Source of the DNA: Pyrobaculum arsenaticum DSM 13514
GTDB taxonomy: Archaea > Thermoproteota > Thermoprotei > Thermoproteales > Thermoproteaceae
Assembly (NCBI RefSeq): GCF_000016385.1
Contig: NC_009376.1
Coordinates: 1,302,001-1,366,000, forward strand
DNA: 64,000 nucleotides
Reading direction: 5' to 3'
Position 1 is the first letter of the stretch; the number at the start of each line of letters is the position of its first letter. The notes under the pieces are model-generated. The model did not search any database. It saw nothing but the letters and a program-made list of their open reading frames with translations, and was not told the DNA's origin. The position numbers were made by a program, and so were the translations under genes. Shown piece by piece: positions 1-7,917 of the stretch.

Positions 1-2
1 GG

Positions 3-677
3 CGCGGCGTATCACGTTATATCTCGCCGCAATATAAGAAGGCGTTTAGACTTGAGCTTAAGGCTATTAGGAAGGTGAGAGATGAAATGGGTTTGACAAA
101 CATATGGGTTATGGCCCCGTTTGTTAGGACCGTGTGGGAGGCCGAAGAGTTCGCAAAGCTTCTCGAAGAGGAGGGACTCCGCCGCGATAGAGACTTCAAG
201 GTCTGGGCAATGGCTGAGGTGCCGTCTATTTCACTTATGGTGGAGGAATTTGCGGAGTATTTCGACGGATTTTCCATAGGTTCCAACGACTTAACCCAGC
301 TGGTTCTAGGCGTGGATAGGGATAACGACTTCCTCGTGAGGATAAACCCAAAGTACTTCGACGAGAGGGAGGCGCCTGTGCTCAGAGCCATATACGAAAT
401 AATCAGGAGGGCACATAGACTTGGGCGGACTGTTTCAATATGCGGTCAAGGGCCTTCTGTGTATCCGCAACTTGTGGAGTTTCTCGTGAGGGCTGGTATT
501 GATAGTATTTCTGTAAACCCTGATGCGGTGCTACAGACGAGGTACTTGGTGGCCTCTGCTGAGATGAAACTCCTTAGAGAAAGGCTTGACGCAATATACT
601 ATGCGCTTTATAAAAAGGACGAGGGAGGTGAGTTTTACGACATATTAAAGAAGGTCTTCGGCGGCTCTAAGTACTGA
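3..677 (+). CDS. ppsA: Phosphoenolpyruvate synthase, C-terminal part (5' truncated by window edge)
   Basis: The frame is open from the window edge and ends at TGA 677, giving about 224 residues of the C-terminal PEP-binding barrel of phosphoenolpyruvate synthase (pyruvate, water dikinase). PEP synthase makes PEP from pyruvate and ATP for gluconeogenesis in the cytoplasm. Visible family signatures are AFRLELKAIRKVRDEMG, GSNDLTQLVLGVDRD and SICGQGPS, whose Cys is the usual catalytic acid of this domain. A tail of about 40 residues follows. The internal ATG at 75 is not the start because family sequence continues upstream of it. The next gene follows after 30 bases with its own TATA box. Confidence 0.93.
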   Translation, partial: RGVSRYISPQYKKAFRLELKAIRKVRDEMGLTNIWVMAPFVRTVWEAEEFAKLLEEEGLRRDRDFKVWAMAEVPSISLMVEEFAEYFDGFSIGSNDLTQLVLGVDRDNDFLVRINPKYFDEREAPVLRAIYEIIRRAHRLGRTVSICGQGPSVYPQLVEFLVRAGIDSISVNPDAVLQTRYLVASAEMKLLRERLDAIYYALYKKDEGGEFYDILKKVFGGSKY

Positions 678-707
678 TTTTTATAAGGAGGTAGTTAATA
701 ATCCCTT

Positions 708-1421
708 ATGGATTACATCTCCATTTTAGCTGGGGTAGTGGGGGCTGTAGCATCTTTTGTCTTGTTGATTTACCTAACTAGGCGGATTTTTAGAAAAATT
801 CTCAATATAGAACAGAGGTACCTTATAGAATTTTTGGCGTTATTATTCTCAATTTCACTATTATTCGCTATTGTGTCGCCCCAGGTCCAGTTGCACCACC
901 TTTTCTACTTCATATTTGCCTTATTCATCCTTTCGGTGGGGGTGATACTTGTGGGAACAAGGAAGATTTTAGAGGAGTATCTCACAGGGCTTTTTATCAC
1001 CCGTGTAATGGATCTACACGTAGGTGACTACGTTGAGTTTAACAAGATGAGAGGCTACATAACCGCACTTGAGGACACCTATGTTGTTTTGAGAGACCCT
1101 AGAAGAGAATATGTCTACATACCATACACCTACTTTCTTCGAACACCTTTTAGGAGGATTAAGGCGCCGGAGGGCCACGAGGTGAGGGTAAGGCTCTTCA
1201 TCCCTCATGGACAAGATTTGAGAAAAGTGCGGGATATAGTAGGCCAGGTGGCTGAGGACTATGGGCTTGAAAAATTTAACCTTGATGTGGAGAAAATAGG
1301 AGTCAGAGGCGTGGTTTTAGTAGTGAGGGGGGTTCTTAAAGATCCAAGACAGGAAGATGAGCTGAAATACGCAATTCTCGACAGAATATACGCCGAGATT
1401 GCGCACCATTCTATTCGGTAA
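708..1421 (+). CDS. MscS-family small-conductance mechanosensitive channel
   Basis: The product is 237 residues. Three hydrophobic segments lie at about 3-25, 38-60 and 64-86. They are followed by the beta domain characteristic of MscS (VGDYVEF around residue 106, then VVLRDPRREYVYIPYTYF) and a mixed alpha/beta C-terminal domain. MscS channels relieve turgor at the cytoplasmic membrane by opening under membrane tension. The protein is shorter than E. coli MscS (286) but has the core domains. A TATA-like TTTTATAA lies about 21 bases before ATG 708, fitting a leaderless mRNA. The 3' end overlaps the convergent TrkA-like gene by 11 bases. Confidence 0.82.
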   Translation: MDYISILAGVVGAVASFVLLIYLTRRIFRKILNIEQRYLIEFLALLFSISLLFAIVSPQVQLHHLFYFIFALFILSVGVILVGTRKILEEYLTGLFITRVMDLHVGDYVEFNKMRGYITALEDTYVVLRDPRREYVYIPYTYFLRTPFRRIKAPEGHEVRVRLFIPHGQDLRKVRDIVGQVAEDYGLEKFNLDVEKIGVRGVVLVVRGVLKDPRQEDELKYAILDRIYAEIAHHSIR

Positions 1422-2040
1422 TTTTCTGCAAATCTGTCTGGTAGCCTATTGCAATTACGTAGTCGCCTTCTTGTATTTCCGCCTCGTCGGCCGTAATTAT
1501 CTGATCTTCTCGTATCACAGCTACTCTACCGCCGATCTCCTCCTCAACGTCTCGAATTGTACGACCCAGTAGGTGGGAGTCGGAAGTTACAAGCATTTCG
1601 AGCATCGATATCTCCCCCCTCAGCGGGTAAATCTTGGTAAATTTCAAGTTCAGCATCCTCAATAGCCTCGAAATTACACAGTGGTATGGCACAATTACTT
1701 GGACACCTGCCTCCTCGGCTTCTTTAATGATGGCGTTACCCCTAGCCGTGATAATTACCATAGGCACCCCCTGAGATCTTGCCGCCTTTGCTAATGTTAA
1801 GTTCAACATATCATTAGGCGAAGCAAACACAGCGATTTCTATGTGGGAGAAGTCAATTTCACGGATAATCTTGTCATAGTTTTCATCAATTAGATGTATG
1901 TATACCGGAGACTTTTCAAATAGCTTAGCTCTCTGCTTTGTTGTAATGACTCGCACCACGTATCCGTTCTCTGCCAAAACTGCGACGAGTTGCCGTGCCA
2001 TTTCATCATTGCTATCTAGCACCAGCGCCTCTCTTGCCAC
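1411..2040 (-). CDS. TrkA-like NAD-binding and TrkA-C (RCK) domain protein
   Basis: About 209 residues. The N-terminal half is a Rossmann-like TrkA-N fold (EALVLDSNDEMARQLVAVL, with the usual glycine motif degenerate). The C-terminal half resembles TrkA-C/RCK_C (SHLLGRTIRDVEEEIGG, then VAVIREDQIITADEAEIQEGDYVIAIG). Such proteins are cytosolic regulators of K+ channels or transporters, or of other ion transporters. The partner is unknown; overlap with the convergent MscS gene makes an ion-homeostasis link plausible but unproven. GTG 2040 is preferred over the TTG at 2046 because the TATA-like TTTAATAT (2059-2066) then lies 18 bases upstream. Loss of the GxGxxG loop suggests altered nucleotide binding. 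Confidence 0.75.
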   Translation of the reverse strand: MAREALVLDSNDEMARQLVAVLAENGYVVRVITTKQRAKLFEKSPVYIHLIDENYDKIIREIDFSHIEIAVFASPNDMLNLTLAKAARSQGVPMVIITARGNAIIKEAEEAGVQVIVPYHCVISRLLRMLNLKFTKIYPLRGEISMLEMLVTSDSHLLGRTIRDVEEEIGGRVAVIREDQIITADEAEIQEGDYVIAIGYQTDLQKITE

Positions 2041-2292
2041 GCCCAAACAGACTGGGGTATATTAAAACAAATTTGCCAATAGTTTATTATCCGCCATATC
2101 TCCCGCCTCTGGTGCTATGCGGCGGACAATCACCACGCCTTCTTTTCCTGATCTCTCTAAGCAACGACTTGAGTTGACGAGTACCCCTCGTGTGGCGTAT
2201 TTAACTGAGTGAGACCAGTTCAATTACTCCACTGGACTAGCATTAATCTCACAGCATACTCTTAATGTGTTTTTAAATTGGTATACCTAAAT
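2041..2292. promoter_or_regulatory. Intergenic region between core genes and accessory operon, with divergent promoters
   Basis: No gene is recognised here. The left edge carries the TATA-like box of the TrkA-like gene (2059-2066, minus strand). The right edge carries TTTTTAAA at 2270-2277 (plus strand) for the following operon. The region marks the likely left limit of the accessory element, but I see no tRNA, direct repeat or att-like core. Confidence 0.4.
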
Positions 2293-2961
2293 GTGTATAA
2301 GCCCAAGGTGGACCCGTGTATATTTCTTCACGCAGAGCCCGGGGACTGGACGCTACTTCTCGGCGAAGAGATGGTGGACGAATTGCTCAGAAGGTTTGGC
2401 CACCTAGTCCATGATGTTAGCGAGCTTGTAAGCTTCGCATTAGAAAATCCCGAGGCTTTTCACCTAGGGCTTAGGGGCTTGAGCGTGGGAGGGCGTTTTA
2501 AAGAGGAGTGGCTTCTTTATGTAGAAAGCGGATATGTGGAGCCTCGGTGGAGAGCTCGCTGGCCACCATTAGCGCAAGGCGGGTATATAGACGTGAGGTT
2601 GCAAGTGTCGCCTTGTTTTCTCTTAACTGTGCTGGACAAGCGGCGCATGTATATTTGGCGTTATAGGGCATCTTCTATCTTCCACTGGGTCACCACAGTG
2701 CCGAGGAGGAGGCCGCTTGAAGTATTCAGACGCGCCTTCCCTCCGTGGCTTAGGGAACTTGGAAGGGAGAAGGGTTATGTATGGGTGGCGTGGAGCAAGT
2801 GGAGAGATAGGTACCACCGCCATCTTGCCGAATGGCTCTACTGGCTTGACACGGGACGCATGGCCCATATCGACTTAATGTTAGGCAGAACAGGGCCTTT
2901 GTGCGGGTCGCCGGGTTGTGCAAAAAAAGGCAACGCAGAACTTTTGTACGAGCCATCCTAG
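2293..2961 (+). CDS. Hypothetical protein, first gene of TadZ-TadA operon
   Basis: About 222 residues with no family I recognise. It looks soluble, with many Trp, Arg and Tyr residues (SSIFHWVTTVPRRRPLEVF, KYRD-like segments) and a C-terminal CGSPGC pair that could bind metal. The open frame begins with TTG at 2278, but the TATA-like TTTTTAAA at 2270-2277 overlaps that codon, so GTG 2293 is a better leaderless start; GTG 2308 is also possible. Four bases separate it from the next gene, and the run continues with overlapping genes into a ParA/TadZ and a TadA-like ATPase. A role in that secretion or pilus module is inferred from position only. Confidence 0.6.
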   Translation: MYKPKVDPCIFLHAEPGDWTLLLGEEMVDELLRRFGHLVHDVSELVSFALENPEAFHLGLRGLSVGGRFKEEWLLYVESGYVEPRWRARWPPLAQGGYIDVRLQVSPCFLLTVLDKRRMYIWRYRASSIFHWVTTVPRRRPLEVFRRAFPPWLRELGREKGYVWVAWSKWRDRYHRHLAEWLYWLDTGRMAHIDLMLGRTGPLCGSPGCAKKGNAELLYEPS

Positions 2962-2965
2962 AGCT

Positions 2966-3562
2966 ATGTCGGCGGTGTTAGAGCAGGTCAGAAACAGACT
3001 AGGGGCTGGATGGGAGATGTATTGGGGCTATCCGCCAAAGGGGGTCTATTTGCTTAAGGAAGAATATCTTTCGGACCCCTCCTCGCTGACCCGCCAGTGC
3101 GGGAGAGACGGACTTGTCGTGGTCTACATTGTCGCAGTTGCAGGAGACTTCGCAGTAGTATACGGCCGGGTCAAGCCGCACAACGTCGGATGTCCCGTAG
3201 CTACATTTGTGAAGGAATTCAACAGATCAGAGGTGAGGACGGCGGTCAGAGCGTTGGTTGAATACGCCACAGCCGTGGATAAAATCCCAGTTTTTCAGAT
3301 CAATCCCGAGGTGCTACGCTTCGCGGGTCTGTGTGACGAGTATCCTGTAGTCTGCGAAGAGCCCGAGGCCGTGGTTAAAAGGCTCGAGAATAGAGAGCAG
3401 GAGAAAAGTGAAAGGAGCCAGGCCGCCGCGTCGAGAAGTGAGTGGGTATTGGGAGAAGTATTGCGAGTCCTTTCAGACCTAGTCGAGAGGGATCCCATCT
3501 ATGTCGAGGTTCTTAAAAAGGTTGTCGAGAACCCCGAGAAGTTGAAGAAATGCTATGATTGA
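2966..3562 (+). CDS. Hypothetical protein of TadZ-TadA operon
   Basis: 198 residues from ATG 2966, four bases after the previous stop. An in-frame upstream ATG at 2918 would overlap the preceding gene by 44 bases and is less likely. Residues 1-120 look globular with scattered Cys (LTRQCGRDGLVVVYIVAVAG). Residues 125-165 are charged and helical (KRLENREQEKSERSQ), possibly a coiled linker, followed by a helical tail. No family is recognised. It overlaps the next gene by 8 bases, so translation is probably coupled. A role in the pilus or secretion module is inferred from context. Confidence 0.6.
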   Translation: MSAVLEQVRNRLGAGWEMYWGYPPKGVYLLKEEYLSDPSSLTRQCGRDGLVVVYIVAVAGDFAVVYGRVKPHNVGCPVATFVKEFNRSEVRTAVRALVEYATAVDKIPVFQINPEVLRFAGLCDEYPVVCEEPEAVVKRLENREQEKSERSQAAASRSEWVLGEVLRVLSDLVERDPIYVEVLKKVVENPEKLKKCYD

Positions 3563-3854
3563 TGGAAAAACTCTTTCACTTGTTAACCTCGTAACTAGGA
3601 AATGCGAGAACCGGGAATTCTATAATATGTATAAGGATATCTGCATCGCAGCTAAGCTTGTTTTGTTAAATATAAAGGGACGTGGAGTAAGGCTTAGGCC
3701 GTCGTTGCTTAGGCTTTCTGACCTTTCTGATATTAAGACCGCGTCTTACGTCTTGAAATGGATAGAAAAAGAGGTTGGAAGAGTGGCGGATAGCCATGTC
3801 ATAAAAATTGCGGCGACGCGCTACATCTACGAGAGATTGTCAGAGCTGTTATGA
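3555..3854 (+). CDS. Small hypothetical protein upstream of ParA/TadZ-like ATPase
   Basis: 99 residues, basic and predicted mostly helical (KGRGVRLRPSLLRLSDLSD; VLKWIEKEVGRVADSHVI). No membrane segment or signal peptide and no family recognised. The start overlaps the previous gene by 8 bases and the stop overlaps the ATPase start in an ATGA, typical of tight translational coupling. It may be an accessory factor of the ATPase encoded next; that is inference from position. Confidence 0.55.
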   Translation: MIDGKTLSLVNLVTRKCENREFYNMYKDICIAAKLVLLNIKGRGVRLRPSLLRLSDLSDIKTASYVLKWIEKEVGRVADSHVIKIAATRYIYERLSELL

Positions 3855-4555
3855 GGACTGTGAAAATCGTTGTAATTTCGTCGCTTGATGGAGGCGTTGG
3901 GAAGACGACTATCTCGTCGGCCCTGGGCGTGGAGAAGGGCATGGCTCTTCTCGTAGACATGGATTGGGAGAAGGCTGATCTCTCCCAGTTGTTTAGGGCT
4001 CCGAGGAAGCCCGGCTGGCTTGCGCCTTTCCTGAAAGGGACAGCCCCCAACCTCCACAGAGTGAATCCCATGTTATACGTCATGCCGGGATACGAGGCGT
4101 ATGAGATCTACCAGCGAGAGGGTGAAGACGCCGTCAGCGGCTTCTCAGAGGCTTTACTGGAATGGGCTGAGTTCTTTCCAAAATTCGTGGCTAAACTAAG
4201 AATACCTGTTGATGTGGTAATTTTGGACACGCCGGCCGCCTTGAGAACTGAGATATTGGCCAAGCTCCAGAAGATGGGCGCCTACAACATCTTCGTGGCG
4301 GATAGGAGGCTGATATCGCGCATCTCAGACATCAAGTCTGAGCAGTATAGGCGGTACCTCACCTACTCATCCCTTGCAGTAGTGAATATGCTAGAGAAAG
4401 ACGAGTTGAAGATGGCGAAAAAGATAGCGCCAGTGACTATTAGGCGGGTTAAGATAAGGGAGTACTACGGGGAGGCAATCGCCAACGATCTATTAAGAGA
4501 ACGGGAAAACAAAAAATCAATAGAGCATATCATAACGCGAATCAAGACGGCATGA
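3851..4555 (+). CDS. ParA/MinD-superfamily ATPase (TadZ/CpaE-like)
   Basis: 234 residues of the SIMIBI class. A deviant Walker A SLDGGVGKTT lies at about residues 12-21, a switch-like VDMDWEKADLSQLF follows near 36-50, and the Walker B/switch II strand VDVVILDTPAA is near 118-128. Family members dimerise on ATP and position DNA, pili or secretion machines. ATGA overlap at 4552-4555 with a TadA-like secretion ATPase suggests a TadZ/CpaE-like role in locating a type IV pilus or secretion complex. No ParB partner is encoded nearby, so a plasmid-partition role is less likely but not excluded. Confidence 0.75.
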   Translation: MRTVKIVVISSLDGGVGKTTISSALGVEKGMALLVDMDWEKADLSQLFRAPRKPGWLAPFLKGTAPNLHRVNPMLYVMPGYEAYEIYQREGEDAVSGFSEALLEWAEFFPKFVAKLRIPVDVVILDTPAALRTEILAKLQKMGAYNIFVADRRLISRISDIKSEQYRRYLTYSSLAVVNMLEKDELKMAKKIAPVTIRRVKIREYYGEAIANDLLRERENKKSIEHIITRIKTA

Positions 4556-5835
4556 TCTACGCCCACGCCGACAACGCCATAAAGGCGAGGTGCCGGCTTA
4601 GGAAAGAGGGCGTAATTGTGGACAAAAGCGTTAGGACAGACGTCTGCATAACCGAAGACCTCATGTACGTGGTGATAGACCCGGAGCTACCTGATGATCT
4701 ACAAACCGCCTTGTTGCTCGTCATGTACAGAGGAGGAATACCCCCCGACGAGAGAGAATACCCAAAAGTCATAAAGTCCGTCGCCGAGGGGCTTAGAGAC
4801 CGCTCCATCTGGAGGCTGTACAAGGACTACCGCGACACGGTGCACTACCTCCTCGACCGGTGGTCTGGGGCGAGGGAGTACTCAGGCTACGGGGCGCTGG
4901 AGGCGCTCATGCGGGACCCCATGTTGACGGAGATAGTGATACCCCAGTCCACGGCGCCTGCGGCGAAGTACACCTACGTCCCCAAGTCGCTGAAAGAGCA
5001 GCTGGAGTATATCCGGTTCCAGACCGTGGAGCTGGGCCGCTACAGGCGCGTCGTTGCGGTTAGAAATGAGCTACGGCTCCCCACAAATATCGTCATACCG
5101 GAGCCGTTGATGTACATCGTGGTGAAGCAGTTGTTGCCATCGCTTACCATGGACCGGCCCATGCTCACCCGGGAGGACCCGGTGTATAAGGCACGTATAG
5201 CCGCCGACCTGCTGGAATACAACGTCAACATTAGAAAGGTTTCTGCATACCCCAAGCCCTCAAAGTCGTTGCTGAAGCCCTACATCACCAAGGCCACGGT
5301 GGAGCCGAATGCGGCCACCAGCGTTAGGCATACTCCTGAGGGGCTAGAAGTGTTGGCATTAGCGTCTCTGGTGCTGGAGACTAGGGGCAGTGTGGTGTTC
5401 TCCGGCGCCATGGGCACCGGCAAGACCACGCAGCTGAACCAGTTGCTATACATGGTGCCTCCTTGGATGCAGGTGGTGGTAATTGAGAGGGGGGCTAGAG
5501 AAATATGGGCACCCCTCGACGGCCAGTTGCTACACCTCTCTGTCCCGTCGGAGGAGAAGCTGTGGATTGCCCTTGACCAAGCCCTCCGCTACGGCACTAT
5601 GCACGTCCCCTATCCCCCCCGGGCGCCCCGGGGGACACGGGGCCCCGGATCGCCAGAGGCTTCCGGGGCGGGCCGCGCCCGGGGCGTCGGCAACCCCCTC
5701 GGCGGGCTCTCCCCGCCTTCGGCCCGCGCGCCAGGGCCGCCCCGCCCTGCCCGGGGCGGGGTGGGGGGCAGTGGCTCCCTCATGACTCTTTCCTGCACAT
5801 CTCCCAATTTTGATTTCTCTCTTCCCAGTATCTGA
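4552..5835 (+). pseudogene. Type II/IV secretion-system ATPase (TadA/GspE/VirB11-like), truncated
   Basis: Residues 1 to about 348 match the secretion-ATPase plan: an N-terminal domain, then Walker A GAMGTGKTT at about 285-293, the ERGAREIWAPL segment and the LDQALRYGT helix. The family normally continues with a PDRIIVGE-like Walker B/Asp box, a His box and the C-terminal lobe, another 100-150 residues. Here, after about base 5598, the frame enters a Pro/Gly/Arg-rich translation of GC-rich palindromic DNA and stops at 5835. The catalytic Glu and Walker B are therefore missing and the enzyme should be inactive. No missing 3' piece is seen elsewhere in the window. Powering pilus assembly or secretion was its likely role. 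Confidence 0.75.
5607..5770. other. GC-rich, highly self-complementary segment (candidate structured RNA or insertion scar)
   Basis: This stretch is far richer in G+C than its surroundings and packed with inverted repeats. Clear stems are 5643-5649 with 5662-5668 (CCCCGGA/TCCGGGG), 5701-5706 with 5712-5717 (GGCGGG/CCCGCC) and 5737-5744 with 5752-5759 (CCGCCCCG/CGGGGCGG). C-rich 5606-5620 could close against G-rich 5759-5769. In a hyperthermophile such a G+C peak often marks structured RNA. I see no RNase P, SRP or rRNA signature sequence on either strand. It begins exactly where the secretion ATPase loses homology. Strand and function are unknown. Confidence 0.4.
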
Positions 5836-5875
5836 CACCGGTCGGGCGGTGGCGCCCTGTCCTCAGGTGTTGAAC

Positions 5876-6104
5876 CTTTCAATCCTCTTTTTGAGATTCG
5901 AACGCCATGGCCCAAGCCCTGGCGGAGTACGCGGTGAGATCCTTTCAATCCTCTTTTTGAGATTCACTAAGGCAGATGTAGTTATTCCACACGGCGTTAG
6001 TGATGATATCATCTTTCAATCCTCTTTTTGAGATTCGAGACTGTCAGACCGCCATTGGAGGCGCCGAAGGAGAGAGCCGCCTTTCAATCCTCTTTTTGAG
6101 ATTC
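5876..6104 (-). CRISPR. CRISPR array, four 24-bp repeats and three spacers, no cas genes
   Basis: Identical 24-bp repeats occupy 5876-5899, 5942-5965, 6013-6036 and 6081-6104, separated by unique spacers of 42, 47 and 44 bp. On the minus strand the repeat ends in GATTGAAAG, the usual 3' end of crenarchaeal type I-A/III repeats, so transcription should run leftward from an AT-rich leader at 6105 onward. No cas gene is in the window, so the array would depend on Cas proteins encoded elsewhere. I found no clear match of a spacer to other sequence in this window. The array lies next to the truncated secretion ATPase inside the accessory region. Confidence 0.95.
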
Positions 6105-6180
6105 TGGGGGTTCTGGTGTTTTGTTTTTGTGGGTTTTTAAGTTTTTTTTCTTTTGGTTTTGTTTTGGGAGCGGTTTTCCC
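6105..6180 (-). promoter_or_regulatory. Putative CRISPR leader with promoter
   Basis: Read on the minus strand this is A-rich, with runs of A directly upstream of the first repeat, as in crenarchaeal leaders. A TATA-like CTTAAAAA (plus-strand TTTTTAAG near 6134-6141) lies about 30 bases from the repeat. The leader side of the array is therefore the right side; the leftmost repeat is the oldest. Confidence 0.6.
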
Positions 6181-6287
6181 TCGTGGTGGTTTTAGAGCAG
6201 TTTTGTTCTTTGCCGGCAGTTTGGCTGTGGAGCTGGGAGTTGAATGCCGTGTTTAACCCCTCGGCGCCGCCGGGCACCGTATTTCTG

Positions 6288-6389
6288 CACGACGTTTTAT
6301 AAATTGGATCCCCCTTTACAAATTTTAACATGCCAAAGGAGTTGAAATATAGACATCTGTAAAGAGAAAGATACACGACGTTTTATAAA
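6288..6389 (+). promoter_or_regulatory. Duplicated 16-bp promoter-like motif
   Basis: CACGACGTTTTATAAA occurs at 6288-6303 and again at 6374-6389, 86 bp apart. Each contains a good TATA box on the plus strand. Neither is followed at the usual distance by a convincing gene: the first gives only a 10-codon frame and the second leads to a hairpin plus T-run at 6426-6445. They may drive small non-coding transcripts or be remnants of a duplicated promoter. The rest of 6180-6655 holds no gene I can support. Confidence 0.4.
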
Positions 6390-6425
6390 CGCCGACTGTT
6401 GAACTTTGCCGTTTAGATGTTGAAC

Positions 6426-6445
6426 CCCCTCGGCGAGGGGTTTTT
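6426..6445 (+). terminator. Hairpin followed by T5, terminator-like
   Basis: A perfect 6-bp stem CCCCTC/GAGGGG with a GGC loop (6426-6440) is followed by TTTTT (6441-6445). It lies about 35 bases after the second duplicated TATA motif, so it could end a very short transcript. Archaeal termination relies mainly on the T-run. Confidence 0.4.
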
Positions 6446-6655
6446 GACATTGAATCAACGACGCCGTGTGAAGTGTATTGAAGCCAAGCTGCCGTTTGAG
6501 TCTAGTATTGAACCTCTCTCCGTCGACCCCTCCGTTTCTCCCCTTTCCTCAACGTTTCCGCCTTTCTGGCCCAGCCAGGAAGTTAGCGCGAAAAAGGGGG
6601 AAAAGGGCGGGGTTGGGCGTTTTCATTTGATAAAGCGAACGACAAACCTCGCCCT

Positions 6656-7879
6656 TTAGGGCGGGAAGGAGGTTAGTCTAGCCCGCCGTCTTTTGGCGGC
6701 TAGCTTAGCGGCGATATATAACACCGGCGCGGTTAGGACGGCCGCCTCCAGGGGGGTGGGGACGGCCGCCGCGTCGGCTACCGCCGCGCCGAGTAGGTAG
6801 ACCTCGGGGCCTGTCTTGGCGGCCCACGCGGCGATGGGGCCGCCGGCTCTCGTGGAATCGTCGGCTCTTGTGGAATTATCGACAGGCGGAGCGGGGGGCT
6901 GTGTGGCGGCTGTTAGCAATTGGCTGAGGTGGGGGTTGTGCCATAAGCCGAAGGGATCTCCCCACCAGCCGTCGTAGTTCCATATGCCCACTAGGGAGAT
7001 GCCTAGGCCGGCGAGTTGTCCGACCACGTCTTTGTAGTATTTAATAGTGGCTTGGTAGCCGGCGGCGGGGTCGAATCTCCTGTACTCGACGAGGGGCGGG
7101 TAGAGGTAGCCCTCCACATCGCCGTTTCTAAACCCCACTTCTCCTATGAAATACCCCGCGCCCCGCTCCTCGGCGAATTTCCTCAGCTTGAGGATCTCCT
7201 CCACGTATCTGGCGGGTATGGCCACGGAGCCGTTGTAGTCGTATGCGGGCCAGGGGTAGACGTGGTGGCAGAGGTAGTCCAGCTTAACGCCTTTCTCCGC
7301 GAGGTAGTTGTATATCTCCGCGACGGCCTCCGCGTCTTGGTTAAAGTCGGCGCAGTAGAATAGCCGCGCGTGGGGGAGGGCCCGCCTCATGAGGGCGTAG
7401 ATCTGGTAGTAGCCAACGCGGCTCAGCCTCCCCATCTCAGACGTCCCCACGACAAGCCTCCGCCCGCCTCCGGTGGCCTCGGCTATTTTGGCCAGGGTGT
7501 GGTTTAAAAGCGCCAGCTGGGCCGGCGTCACCTCGGCGATGTAATACCTCCAGGGCGTGGTGGAGAGGAAAAAGGACACGTAGACGGAGCCGTTAGAGCG
7601 GCTGTACGCCGCCTCCAGCTTGGCCAACTGCGCCGCGAGCCACCTCCCGTTCTGCCCGTAGCCCAGCGCCTCTTGGAGAGATACCGTCTTATTGCCGAGG
7701 CCCCAGGTGTCAAAGGCAAAGACGACGCCGACCGCCACGCGGCCGAGGTGGGGGAACAAGCCCTCGTAAGTCCCGTTGTCCGGGTCCCACGGCACTAGCC
7801 ACAACAAGAGATCCGCCGCGTGTAGAAACGCGGCCGCCAGCAGTGTGGCGGCCAATAAAACGCCCGCCCTCTCCGCCAT
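6656..7879 (-). CDS. Membrane-anchored glycoside hydrolase-like protein (clan GH-A type fold, putative)
   Basis: About 407 residues from ATG 7879. A hydrophobic N-terminal segment lies near residues 5-28 and a second one near the C-terminus, before a KRRR tail, so the catalytic part is probably outside the cell. The body looks like a TIM-barrel glycosidase: GTSEMG may hold the acid/base Glu, FIGEVGFRNGD the nucleophile Glu, and HHVYPWPAYDYN, IWNYDGWWGD are aromatic-rich cleft-like segments. Function is inferred from these motifs; a cellulase-like or surface-glycan hydrolase is possible. A further in-frame ATG at 7960 exists, but those codons lie in a palindromic repeat, so they are unlikely to be coding. 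A Pro/Ser/Thr linker precedes the C-terminal anchor. Confidence 0.55.
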   Translation of the reverse strand: MAERAGVLLAATLLAAAFLHAADLLLWLVPWDPDNGTYEGLFPHLGRVAVGVVFAFDTWGLGNKTVSLQEALGYGQNGRWLAAQLAKLEAAYSRSNGSVYVSFFLSTTPWRYYIAEVTPAQLALLNHTLAKIAEATGGGRRLVVGTSEMGRLSRVGYYQIYALMRRALPHARLFYCADFNQDAEAVAEIYNYLAEKGVKLDYLCHHVYPWPAYDYNGSVAIPARYVEEILKLRKFAEERGAGYFIGEVGFRNGDVEGYLYPPLVEYRRFDPAAGYQATIKYYKDVVGQLAGLGISLVGIWNYDGWWGDPFGLWHNPHLSQLLTAATQPPAPPVDNSTRADDSTRAGGPIAAWAAKTGPEVYLLGAAVADAAAVPTPLEAAVLTAPVLYIAAKLAAKRRRARLTSFPP

Positions 7880-7917
7880 ATCCACGGCAACGTAGTAAAT
7901 ATGTTGAAATGCTACGC

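Noticed and set aside
5607..5770. GC-rich segment as RNase P or SRP RNA
   Set aside because: I could not find the conserved core sequences of either RNA on either strand; left as an unknown structured segment.
5783..5833. Possible C/D box small RNA (ATGACTC, TTTGATTT, ATCTGACA)
   Set aside because: The C and D' boxes are imperfect and too close together; only one guide-length interval fits, so support is too weak.
5900..6080. CRISPR spacers targeting the element itself
   Set aside because: No clear match of any spacer to other positions in the window by eye.
6417..6659. 80-codon open frame on the plus strand after the duplicated promoter motif
   Set aside because: Low-complexity composition, passes through the hairpin-T5, no family likeness and its TATA spacing is wrong for this genome.
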